64,000 nucleotides of DNA, from assembly GCF_024220175.1 (NCBI RefSeq), contig NZ_CP098502.1, positions 3,538,514 through 3,602,513 of the forward strand, given 5' to 3'. A program made the position numbers and the translations under genes. How positions within the stretch are numbered: position 1 is the first letter of the stretch; the number at the start of each line of letters is the position of its first letter. Of the stretch, positions 35,064 through 42,990 are shown piece by piece. A model generated the notes under the pieces. It was given only the letters and a program-made list of their open reading frames with translations, had not been told where the DNA came from and did no database searches. The DNA is from Paraconexibacter antarcticus. GTDB lineage: Bacteria > Actinomycetota > Thermoleophilia > Solirubrobacterales > Solirubrobacteraceae.

Positions 35064-35771
35064 TCAGTCGGGCCCGGCGGCGTCGCGGAGGCGCTGGACC
35101 TCGGCGGCGGACAGGCGGCGGACGCCGCCGACGGCGAGGTCGCCGAGGCGCAGCGGGCCGATCGCGATCCGCGTGAGGGTCACGACGGGGTGCCCGATCG
35201 CCTCGCACATGCGCTTGACCTGGTGCTTGCGGCCCTCGTGGATCGTGATCTCGAGGATGCCGGGCTTCGCCTGGCGCACCTGCGCCGGCGCCGTGCGACC
35301 GTCCTCGAGGTTCAGACCCTCGCGCATCCGCCGGAGCGACCCCTCGGAGACGGGCAGCTCGCGGACCTTCACGCGGTAGGTCTTGGGGACCTCGAAGGAC
35401 GGGTGCGTGAGCTTGTGCGCGAGATCGCCGTCGTCGGTGAGGAGGATGAGGCCGGTGGAGTCGGCGTCGAGGCGGCCGACCGGGTAGAGGCGGTGGTCGG
35501 AGTCGACGAGGCCGACGACGGTCGGGCGGCCGTGCGTGTCGTGCGCGGTGGAGACGACCCCGGCGGGCTTGTGGACGGCGTAGACGACCCGCTTGCCGGT
35601 GAGGGGCGTGAGCAGCTCGTCGTCCACCGCGATGCGCTCGCTCCCGTCGACGTCGCGGGCGGGGTCGACGACGGTCTTCCCGTCGATCGAGACGCGGCCG
35701 TCGCGGATGAGCACCTCCGTGCCTCGGCGCGAGGCGACACCGGCGTGGGCGAGATGCTTGGCGAGGCGCAT
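35064..35771 (-). CDS. rluB: Ribosomal large-subunit pseudouridine synthase B
   Basis: 235 residues. An N-terminal S4 RNA-binding domain (MRLAKHLAHAGVASRRGTEV) is followed by an RsuA-type synthase core with the catalytic Asp in GRLDADSTGLILLTDDG, then KTYRVKV and EGRKHQVKRM. It modifies 23S rRNA. The ATG at 35771 is the natural start; the open frame upstream lies in the divergent rlmN promoter region. It is followed by aroH. Confidence 0.94.
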   Translation of the reverse strand: MRLAKHLAHAGVASRRGTEVLIRDGRVSIDGKTVVDPARDVDGSERIAVDDELLTPLTGKRVVYAVHKPAGVVSTAHDTHGRPTVVGLVDSDHRLYPVGRLDADSTGLILLTDDGDLAHKLTHPSFEVPKTYRVKVRELPVSEGSLRRMREGLNLEDGRTAPAQVRQAKPGILEITIHEGRKHQVKRMCEAIGHPVVTLTRIAIGPLRLGDLAVGGVRRLSAAEVQRLRDAAGPD

Positions 35772-35826
35772 GGCGCAAGGGACTGTAGGGCGGCGGCGGG
35801 GCTCGGCGGCGCGACCCTGCCACGAT

Positions 35827-36822
35827 GTGGGCGTGGATCTCGCCCTCCTCGACAGCACGCTCGCCGACCTCGGGCAGCCCGCGTTCCGCGCCAGGCAGGT
35901 GTGGACGTGGACCGCGCGCGGCGCCGAGAGCTACGACGAGATGACCGACCTGCCCGCCGCGGTCCGGCGCGAGCTCACCGAGCGCGTCCCCTTCAGCACC
36001 CTCGAGGTCGAGCGCGAGTCGCGTTCGCAGGACGGCACGCTCAAGGTCCTCCTGAGCACGCACGACAACCGTAAGATCGAGGCGGTCCTCATGCGCTACA
36101 AGGACGGCCGCGGGTCCGTCTGCCTCTCCTCCCAGGTCGGCTGCGCGCTGACGTGCACGTTCTGCGCGACCGGCCGGATGAAGTTCGCCCGCAACCTCAC
36201 CGCCGGCGAGATCCTCGACCAGGCCCTGTACTTCCGCCGCCGCGCCGACGTCACCAACGCGATCTTCATGGGCATGGGCGAGCCGATGATGAACCTCGAC
36301 CACGTCCTCGCCGCCGCACGGCGCCTCCCCGACATCGGCATCAGCCACCGTCACACCGCCATCTCGACGGTCGGCTGGATCCCCGGCATCGACCGCCTGA
36401 CGGAGACGAAGGAGCCGATCCGCCTCGCGCTCTCGCTCCACGCCGCGGACGAGGACCTGCGCAGCGCGATCATGCCGGTGAACGACCGCTACCCGCTCGC
36501 CGACGTCCTCGCCGCCTGCGCGCGCTTCTACGCCGTGAAGAAGCGCCAGGTCTTCGTCGAGTACGTGATGCTCGAGGGCATCAACGACCAGCCGCACCAC
36601 GCCAAGGAGCTCGCGGCGGTCCTCGACCCGAAGGTCTACAAGGTCAACCTCATCCCCTACAACCCGACGGACTCGATCTACGACGGGTCCTCGCGCGAGG
36701 CCATCGCGGCCTTCCGGGACGTGCTCGTCGCCAAGGGCATCGGGGCGACGATCCGCCTGACGCGCGGTCAGGACATCGACGCCGCGTGCGGGCAGCTCGC
36801 GGTGAAGGCGGGGGCGGTGTAG
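35827..36822 (+). CDS. rlmN: 23S rRNA (adenine-2503-C2)-methyltransferase RlmN
   Basis: A radical-SAM enzyme methylating A2503 in 23S rRNA and A37 in some tRNAs. About 331 residues. The 4Fe-4S motif CxxxCxxC is in CALTCTFCATG (residues about 105-115). It also has MGMGEPMMNLD, STVGWIPGIDRL and ALSLHAADEDLR, and the conserved region near VFVEYVMLEGIND. GTG starts at 35827 and 35833 are both possible. It is the only plus-strand gene in an otherwise minus-strand block between rluB and scpB. Confidence 0.95.
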   Translation: MGVDLALLDSTLADLGQPAFRARQVWTWTARGAESYDEMTDLPAAVRRELTERVPFSTLEVERESRSQDGTLKVLLSTHDNRKIEAVLMRYKDGRGSVCLSSQVGCALTCTFCATGRMKFARNLTAGEILDQALYFRRRADVTNAIFMGMGEPMMNLDHVLAAARRLPDIGISHRHTAISTVGWIPGIDRLTETKEPIRLALSLHAADEDLRSAIMPVNDRYPLADVLAACARFYAVKKRQVFVEYVMLEGINDQPHHAKELAAVLDPKVYKVNLIPYNPTDSIYDGSSREAIAAFRDVLVAKGIGATIRLTRGQDIDAACGQLAVKAGAV

Positions 36823-36834
36823 GACGGCCGGGGT

Positions 36835-36855
36835 GCCGGCGCTTGCGGCGCCGGC
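36835..36855 (+). terminator. Probable rlmN terminator hairpin
   Basis: Perfect 8-bp stem GCCGGCGC / GCGCCGGC with loop TTGCG, 12 bp after the rlmN stop and before the convergent scpB gene. No U-tract. The remainder of the 132-bp gap shows nothing else. Confidence 0.55.
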
Positions 36856-36954
36856 GCGAGTGGGGTCGGTCGTCGACCGGCGCGAGGCGCACGAAACGCA
36901 CGTATGACGTGGTGTTCGTGCGGGTCCCCCACGCCGCGGCGCGCGGACGACCGC

Positions 36955-37776
36955 TCAGTCGTCGGGGTCGTCCGCCGGCGGCGGCACCAGGCGCACGCCA
37001 CCGAACGGCGCGGGGCCGGGCGGCACCGGGGCCGGCGCCGGGGGACGCAGCGGCGTCGGCGCCACGGGCGCCTCGCCCGCGTCCGGCTCGCCGTCGTCGT
37101 CGGGAGCGCCGTCCACCACGACCGACGGCGGCTGCGACGGCGCGGGCGCGATGCCCGCGCGCGCCTCGCCCGCGCGGAGAAGGCGGTCGCGGAGGTCGGC
37201 GGCCTCCTCGGGCGTCGGGTCCCAGGCGGAGACGTCCGGTAGGTCCTTGATGGACGCGAGGCCGAAGAGCTTCAGGAAGAGCGGCGTCGTGCGGTAGAGG
37301 ATCGCGCCGAACTGCGAGCGGCCGGCCTCCTCGATGAGGCCGCGCTCGAGCAGGGTGCCGGACGCCGAGTCGGCGCTCACGCCGCGGATGCGGGTGATCT
37401 CCGGGCGGGAGACGGGCTGCAGGTAGGCGACGATCGAGAGCGTCTCGGCCTGGGCGGGCGTCAGCGGCGGCGTGCGCGGCTTGGCGAGCAGGCGCCGCGC
37501 GGCGTCCTCCGCCTCGGGCGCGGTCGCGAAGGTCAGGCCGCCCGCGACCTCCTTCAGCTCCATCCCGCGGCGGCCCGGGCGGTAGGTCTCGCGCAGCAGG
37601 CCGAGGGCGCCGTCGAGCTCCTCCCCCGTGCAGTCGCAGGCCTCCATGAGCGCCTTGCCGGGGACCGGCTCGGGCGAGACGAACAGCAGCGCCTCGACGG
37701 TGCGGGCGAGCTCGTCGAGGTCCGGGCCCTCGCCGTCCGCGGCCACGACGGGCTCCTCGCCGGCCACGGCGCTCAT
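36955..37776 (-). CDS. scpB: Segregation and condensation protein B
   Basis: 273 residues. Two winged-helix domains span residues about 20-185, with ARTVEALLFVSPEPVPGKAL, TPAQAETLSIVAYLQPVSRP and RGVSADSASGTLLERGLIEE. It is the regulatory partner of SMC-ScpA in chromosome organisation. The last 70 residues are a Pro/Ala/Asp-rich tail, longer than in most ScpB. The ATG at 37776 overlaps the scpA stop by four bases. Confidence 0.95.
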   Translation of the reverse strand: MSAVAGEEPVVAADGEGPDLDELARTVEALLFVSPEPVPGKALMEACDCTGEELDGALGLLRETYRPGRRGMELKEVAGGLTFATAPEAEDAARRLLAKPRTPPLTPAQAETLSIVAYLQPVSRPEITRIRGVSADSASGTLLERGLIEEAGRSQFGAILYRTTPLFLKLFGLASIKDLPDVSAWDPTPEEAADLRDRLLRAGEARAGIAPAPSQPPSVVVDGAPDDDGEPDAGEAPVAPTPLRPPAPAPVPPGPAPFGGVRLVPPPADDPDD

Positions 37777-38558
37777 GCGGTCGCCGCCTCGGGCCGGTCG
37801 AGGGCGTGGCGCTCCGGCGGGCGCGGCGTCGCCGGGGAGATCGCGATCTCGCCGAACGGCTCGTCCTGGATCCACGTCGCCTCGCCCTGCTTGTAGAGCT
37901 CGAGCAGCGCGAACAGCGTCACGCAGACGGTGACGCGGTCGGCGTCCTTGACCGCCTCGGAGAACGTGCACGCCCCGCGGAGCAGCATCGAGCGCAGGTG
38001 CGCCAGTCGCTCGGCGACGCTCACCCGCGGGATCGTCAGGTGGTCGAGCTTCACCGCCTCCGGCATCCGCAGCAGGCCGCCGAGCGCGGCGCCGAGCTGC
38101 GAGGCCTCGTAGACCGCCGCCGGGTCGGCGTCGTAGGTGACCTTCTTGAGGAAGGCCGGCGGGGCCGCGCTGCGGTAGCGGTAGCCGTGCTCGCCCGCGA
38201 GCCGCTCGGCGAGGTGGTCGGCCGCCTGGCGGTAGCGCTTGGCCTCGATGAGCCGCGCGAGCAGCTCCTCGGCCGCCTCGCCGGGCCCGATGTCCTCGAG
38301 CAGCTCCTCCTCCTCGCGGGGCAGCATGAGCCGGGACTTCAGCTCGAGCAGCGCGGCGATGAGGACGAGGAACTCGGTGGCGACCTCGAGGTCGAGCTCG
38401 CCCCGCTCCTGCAGGAAGTCCATGTAGCTGATGACGACGTCGGCGAGCTCGACCTCCAGGAGGTCGACCTCCTCCTTCAGCACGAGGGTGAGGAGCAGGT
38501 CGAACGGGCCGGAGAAGACCTCCAGATCCAGCTCGAGCTCATCGATGACGCGGGCCAC
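37773..38558 (-). CDS. scpA: Segregation and condensation protein A (kleisin)
   Basis: 261 residues. The N-terminal LEVFSGPFDLLLTLVLKEEVDLLEV is the kleisin helix that binds the SMC neck. The middle part (LKSRLMLPREEEELLEDIG) binds ScpB, and the C-terminal winged helix (TFSEAVKDADRVTVCVTLFALLELYKQGE) binds the SMC head. GTG start. Transcribed before scpB. The smc gene is not in the window. Confidence 0.95.
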   Translation of the reverse strand: MARVIDELELDLEVFSGPFDLLLTLVLKEEVDLLEVELADVVISYMDFLQERGELDLEVATEFLVLIAALLELKSRLMLPREEEELLEDIGPGEAAEELLARLIEAKRYRQAADHLAERLAGEHGYRYRSAAPPAFLKKVTYDADPAAVYEASQLGAALGGLLRMPEAVKLDHLTIPRVSVAERLAHLRSMLLRGACTFSEAVKDADRVTVCVTLFALLELYKQGEATWIQDEPFGEIAISPATPRPPERHALDRPEAATA

Positions 38559-38649
38559 GTCGAGGAAGCTACCGGGGGCCCCGGTCGGCTTCGCCGGACG
38601 AGAACCCGCTCCGCGCCTGGGTTTTCCGCAGTTTGCGGGGTTCCTCCGG

Positions 38650-39654
38650 CTACGCGCCCGGCCCGATTCCCATGACCGCGCGCACGTCCTCGAGCGTCTC
38701 CGAGGCGAGGGCGCGCGCCTTCTCGGCCCCGGCCGCGAGCGTCGCCTCCAGGCCCGCCTCGTCGGCGCGCAGCGTCTCGTACCGCTCCCGCACGGGCGCG
38801 AGCATCTCGTTGACCGCCTCGGCCACGGCGACCTTCAGGTCCCCATAGCCACGCGCGTCCGCCAGCGACGCGAGGGCCTCGTCGACCGTCGTCCCGCGCG
38901 CCGCGGCGAGGATGTCGACGAGGTTCGTCACCCCCGGCTTGTCCGGGCCCACCCGGATCTCGTTCTCCGAGTCGGTCACCGCGCGCTTGCACTTCTTCAG
39001 GATCGTGGCCTCGTCGTCGAGGACGAAGATCCGCCCCTCGTCGCCTCCGACCGACGTCGACATCTTCCGCGTCGGCTCCTGCAGGTCCATGATCCGCGCG
39101 CCGACGGCCGGGATCCGGTGCTCGGGCACGACGAGGACCTCCTCGCCCTCGGGCGCGAAGCGGGAGTTGAACCGGCGGGCGCACTCGCGCATGAGCTCGA
39201 CATGCTCGCGCTGGTCCTCCCCGACCGGGACCTCGGAGGCCCGGTAGGCGAGGACGTCGGCGGCCATGAGCACCGGGTAGAAGAGGACGCCGGCACCGAT
39301 GAGCTCGCGCGCGGCGCCCGACTTGTCCTTGAACTGGTGCATGCGGTTGAGCTCGCCGACCGCGGTGACGCTCGTGAGCAGCCAGCACAGCTCGGTGTGC
39401 TCGCGCACGTCGCCCTGGCGGAAGAGGATGCAGCGCTCCGGGTCGAGCCCCGCCGCCAGGAGGATCGCCGTCGTGTCGAGGACGCGGGCGCGCAGCTCGG
39501 CCGGCTCGTAGGCGACGGTGATCGCGTGGAGGTCGACGATGCAGTAGATCGCCTCGCCCCGGTCCTGCCCGGTGACGTACTGGCGGATCGCGCCGATGTA
39601 GTTGCCCAGGTGCTTGCGGCCGGTGGGCTGGATGCCGCTGAAGATCCTCGTCAT
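38650..39654 (-). CDS. trpS: Tryptophanyl-tRNA synthetase
   Basis: 334 residues, class I synthetase. The HIGH-type motif is GIQPTGRKHLGNYIGA near the N-terminus and the KMSKS-type loop is KMSTSV near residue 197. It also has VDLHAIT and GELNRMHQFKDK, typical of bacterial TrpRS. It charges tRNA-Trp and so affects the aroG leader if that is a real attenuator. In the 91-bp gap before scpA the minus strand can fold CCGCA / TGCGG inside a GAACCC / GGGTTC stem, a weak terminator candidate. Confidence 0.97.
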   Translation of the reverse strand: MTRIFSGIQPTGRKHLGNYIGAIRQYVTGQDRGEAIYCIVDLHAITVAYEPAELRARVLDTTAILLAAGLDPERCILFRQGDVREHTELCWLLTSVTAVGELNRMHQFKDKSGAARELIGAGVLFYPVLMAADVLAYRASEVPVGEDQREHVELMRECARRFNSRFAPEGEEVLVVPEHRIPAVGARIMDLQEPTRKMSTSVGGDEGRIFVLDDEATILKKCKRAVTDSENEIRVGPDKPGVTNLVDILAAARGTTVDEALASLADARGYGDLKVAVAEAVNEMLAPVRERYETLRADEAGLEATLAAGAEKARALASETLEDVRAVMGIGPGA

Positions 39655-39725
39655 ACGCCCCCTGACGCTACCGGTCCTCCCCGCCTCAAGACCCGCGGGG
39701 GCCCGCCGATGACGGGAGGGACGCC

Positions 39726-41939
39726 ATGGATGGCGTCTGCCCCGACGATCAAGGACGACCTCAGATGCGCCAGCCGTCGGTGATGCGTGCGCTGTTGGTG
39801 GAGCAGGACTCCGCCGCGGTCCGCCGCCACCCCATCCCGCAGGATCCTGCCGCCGGCTTCGAGGTCGTGCGGGCGGGTCGCGTGACCGACGCCCTCGACG
39901 CCCTTCGCCGCGAGCCGTTCGCCGTCGTGCTCGTCGACCCGTCCCTGCCCGACGCGCGCGGGCTCGAGGCGCTCGACGCGCTGCAGGTCATGGCCGGCGG
40001 CACCCCGCTCGTCGTGTGGGCGGACGACGTCGACGACAGCGCGCGCCGGGACGCCGTCGCCCACGGCGCGGCGACCGCCCTCGACCGGGGCCGGACCGAC
40101 GGCCCGACGCTCCTCGCCGCCCTGCGCGGCGTCGTCGCCACCGCTCGCTTCGAGCAGGCCGTCCGCGACGCCCTGCGAGGCGCGCGCAACGCCGGGTCCG
40201 ACGTGACGGTCCTCCAGCTCCATCTCCCCCACTGGCCTGCGCTCGCCGCCCGCTTCGGCGACGCCGACCTCGCCCTCCTCGCCCGCGCCGTCAGCGAGCG
40301 CGTCGCCGCCCACCTCGGCCCGTACGACGTCCTCCACGACCTCGGCGACGGCCGCATCGCGGTCGTCGCGACCGACTGCGAGCACGAGACCGAGGCGCGC
40401 GAGCTCGCGCTGCACCTCGTCCAGGCGCTCGAGCGCCCCGTCGACCTCGACGGGCAGATCGTCCCGCTGCAGGCGCGCTGCGGCTGGGCGCTCGCGCCGT
40501 CCGCCGCGCCGACGGCCGACGTCGCCGTCACCCGCAGCGCCCCCGCCCCGCTGTCCGCCGACGCCCCGGACGCCGACGGGCGCGGCGACGTGGATCGGTC
40601 CTCCGGCGTCGTGCGCCCGCTCGGCGCCGCCCCCGAGACGCCCGTCGTCGCGGGCCCCGGCTCCCGCCGCGGCTTCGCCCGCCGCCTCCGCGCCGCGATC
40701 GCCGCCGGCGAGCTCACCCTCCACTACCAGCCGATCATGCGGCTGGGGGACGACACGATCCCGGTCGTCGAGGCCCTCGTCCGCTGGAAGCTCCCCACCG
40801 ACGACGGCACCACCCGCTTCCTCCCGCCGTCCGAGTTCATCCCGCTCGCCGAGGAGACCGGCGCGATCGAGGAGATCGGCGCCTTCGCCCTCGGCGACGC
40901 GTGCCGGCAGCTGCGCGAGTGGGACGACCTCGGGCTGCAGCCCGTCCGCGTCGCCGTGAACCTCTCCGCCCGTGAGCTGTGCTCCCCCGCGCTCCCGGCG
41001 CGCGTCGCCGATGCCCTCGCCGAGAGCGGCCTGCCGGCCGACCGGCTCGAGCTCGAGCTCACCGAGTCGATGTTCGCCGACCCGGAGGCGACGGCGAAGA
41101 TGCTCCGCCGCCTGCGCGCCCTCGGCGTCCGCGTCGCGATCGACGACTTCGGCACGGGCTACTCGTCGCTCGGCTATCTCACGCGCTTCGCCGTCGACGT
41201 CATCAAGGTCGACGGAGCGTTCGTGCGCCGCGCGGCGGAGGACCACGACGCCGCCGAAGTCGTCCGCGCGATCGTCGCGATCGCCCACCAGCTCGACCTC
41301 GAGGTCGTCGCCGAGGGCATCGAGACCCAGGAGCAGCTGCGCTTCGTCCAAGGCGAGGGCGTCGACCTCGTCCAGGGGTATCTGTTCTGCGAGCCCCTGC
41401 CGGCGGATGCCGCGGGCGCCTGGCTCGCCTGGGCGGCGCAGGTCGTCGCCCGCGAGAGCCCCGCCGCCGCGGCGTCCGCCGAGGCGTCGGCGTCCCCGGC
41501 GGACGGGACCGCGCGTCACGACGCCCGGCTCCCGCGCCGCGAGCGCCTCATCCGCCGCGGGACCATCGTGGCGGGCGCCGTCCTCGGCGCGGCCGCGGTG
41601 TGGCCCGTCCGGATGCCCGCCGCGAGCGCGTGCCCGCCGTCGGGCGAGGGCCTCGTCCACTGCCAGCTCCAGCACGGCTGGGCGCCGGCCCTCACGGTCT
41701 TCATGGCGGTCGTCGCCGCCGTCTACCTCACCGTCGACCTCGCGCGCCCCACCTCTGCGGCCGTGCGTCGCCGCCGCGAGCCCGAGGAACGGGCCCGCCG
41801 CCCGCGGCGCCCGCAGCTGCCCGGTGCGAGCGCCGACCCGGTGCTGCTCGCCGCGACCTGGGGCGTCACCGCGCCGCCGAACACCGTCGCCGCCGTGACC
41901 GGGCGGCCCGGGCCGGACGGCCTCTCAGAGGCCGCGTAG
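39726..41939 (+). CDS. REC - degenerate GGDEF - EAL c-di-GMP phosphodiesterase with C-terminal membrane segments
   Basis: 737 residues. Residues about 19-125 look like a receiver domain with phospho-Asp in VVLVDPSLPDA. About 155-250 is a GGDEF fold whose active loop reads DLGDGRIAVV, so it should not make c-di-GMP. About 320-565 is an EAL domain with catalytic residues intact: VEALVRW, NLSAREL, ELTESMF, IDDFGTGYSSLGYL, IKVDGAFV, VAEGIET and QGYLFCEPLP. After it come RRGTIVAGAVLGAAAVWPV and a second span LTVFMAVVAAVYLTVDLA, with two Cys in the loop between. A GGGAGG ribosome-binding site supports the start. It probably hydrolyses c-di-GMP at the membrane. Confidence 0.88.
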   Translation: MDGVCPDDQGRPQMRQPSVMRALLVEQDSAAVRRHPIPQDPAAGFEVVRAGRVTDALDALRREPFAVVLVDPSLPDARGLEALDALQVMAGGTPLVVWADDVDDSARRDAVAHGAATALDRGRTDGPTLLAALRGVVATARFEQAVRDALRGARNAGSDVTVLQLHLPHWPALAARFGDADLALLARAVSERVAAHLGPYDVLHDLGDGRIAVVATDCEHETEARELALHLVQALERPVDLDGQIVPLQARCGWALAPSAAPTADVAVTRSAPAPLSADAPDADGRGDVDRSSGVVRPLGAAPETPVVAGPGSRRGFARRLRAAIAAGELTLHYQPIMRLGDDTIPVVEALVRWKLPTDDGTTRFLPPSEFIPLAEETGAIEEIGAFALGDACRQLREWDDLGLQPVRVAVNLSARELCSPALPARVADALAESGLPADRLELELTESMFADPEATAKMLRRLRALGVRVAIDDFGTGYSSLGYLTRFAVDVIKVDGAFVRRAAEDHDAAEVVRAIVAIAHQLDLEVVAEGIETQEQLRFVQGEGVDLVQGYLFCEPLPADAAGAWLAWAAQVVARESPAAAASAEASASPADGTARHDARLPRRERLIRRGTIVAGAVLGAAAVWPVRMPAASACPPSGEGLVHCQLQHGWAPALTVFMAVVAAVYLTVDLARPTSAAVRRRREPEERARRPRRPQLPGASADPVLLAATWGVTAPPNTVAAVTGRPGPDGLSEAA
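41918..41934. terminator. Palindrome at the convergent gene ends
   Basis: CGGCCTCT C AGAGGCCG is a perfect 17-bp palindrome. As RNA it gives a 7-bp stem with a 3-nt loop. It lies within the 15-bp overlap zone of the two convergent stop codons, so it can terminate transcription from both sides. Confidence 0.45.
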
Positions 41940-42920
41940 CGCCGACGCGACGGCGGCCCACCGCTCCAGGTCGGGCCGCTCCCCCACGAACGCCACCCGG
42001 TCGGCGATGCCGCCGACCCGGGCGCGGATCTCGGCCGCCGCAGCGGCCGGGTCCTCCGCGCGGACGACGAACAACGCCACCACGTCGTCGTCCACGAGGG
42101 CCGGCATCTCGCTCCACCCACCGGAGGTCGAGAGCGCGTGCAGGCGCTCGTGGAGCGCGCCGAGCCCATGGTGGTCGAGGATCTGCCGGTAGCCCGGCGT
42201 CGACCCGTAGAACGCGACGCGCCGGCGGCTCTCCTCCCACTCCTCGTCGCTCGTGGCGACGAACAGCGCGGCGGTGATCTCGAGCTCCTCGCGCGTCCGC
42301 CCGCCCCGCTCGAGCCCGCGCTCGAGCGCCGGCAGCGTGATCTCGCGGAGCGTGCCGGCGGTCTGCAGCGAGTGACCGAGGAAGCCGTCCGCGACCTCGC
42401 CCGCGACCTCGAGCATCCGCTCGCGCACGGCGGCCAGCAGGACCGGCGGGCGCCCGTGCGGCTGCGGCGCCGGGCGGAAGTTCGGCGGCATGAGCGTGTG
42501 CGACCAGAACTCCCCGCGGAAGTCCAGCGCTGTCCCCTCCTGCCAGCTGGCGAAGATCGCGCGCAGCGCGAGGACCTGCTCGCGCATGCGCGCGGCCGGC
42601 CGCTCCCAGGCCGCGCCGAAGCGTCGCTCGACGTGGGCGCGGACCTGCGATCCGAGACCGAGCGCGAAGCGCCCGTCGCTCAGCGCCTGCAGCTCCCAGG
42701 CGGCGTAGGCGAGATCCATCGGCGTGCGCGGCAGCGCGAGGGCGATCGCCGTCGCGACGCGCGCGGTGCTCGTCGTGTCCGCCACGAGGGCCGCCTGCAC
42801 GAACGGGCTCCCGCTCGTCTCGGTCACGCCGATGCCGTCGAATCCGAGCGCCTCCGCCCGCCGTGCGGCGGCGGCGACCTCGGTCACGGGGATGTCGCGA
42901 AGCGTCAGGTCGATGCGCAC
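41925..42920 (-). CDS. LLM-class, probably F420-dependent, oxidoreductase
   Basis: 331 residues with the luciferase-like TIM-barrel pattern: LGFDGIGVTETSGSPFVQAAL, ARVATAIALALPRTPMDLAYAAWELQALSDGRFALGLGSQVRAH, and VADGFLGHSL. This subgroup in Actinobacteria typically uses reduced F420, though FMN cannot be excluded. Substrate unknown. GTG start. Its end overlaps the end of the EAL gene by 15 bp. Confidence 0.85.
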   Translation of the reverse strand: MRIDLTLRDIPVTEVAAAARRAEALGFDGIGVTETSGSPFVQAALVADTTSTARVATAIALALPRTPMDLAYAAWELQALSDGRFALGLGSQVRAHVERRFGAAWERPAARMREQVLALRAIFASWQEGTALDFRGEFWSHTLMPPNFRPAPQPHGRPPVLLAAVRERMLEVAGEVADGFLGHSLQTAGTLREITLPALERGLERGGRTREELEITAALFVATSDEEWEESRRRVAFYGSTPGYRQILDHHGLGALHERLHALSTSGGWSEMPALVDDDVVALFVVRAEDPAAAAAEIRARVGGIADRVAFVGERPDLERWAAVASALRGL

Positions 42921-42990
42921 CCCCGGAGCATCCCGGACCGCGCCGGCGGACGCCGGCGCGCGTCCCGCCGGCCCCGCGCCGCGCCCGCCC

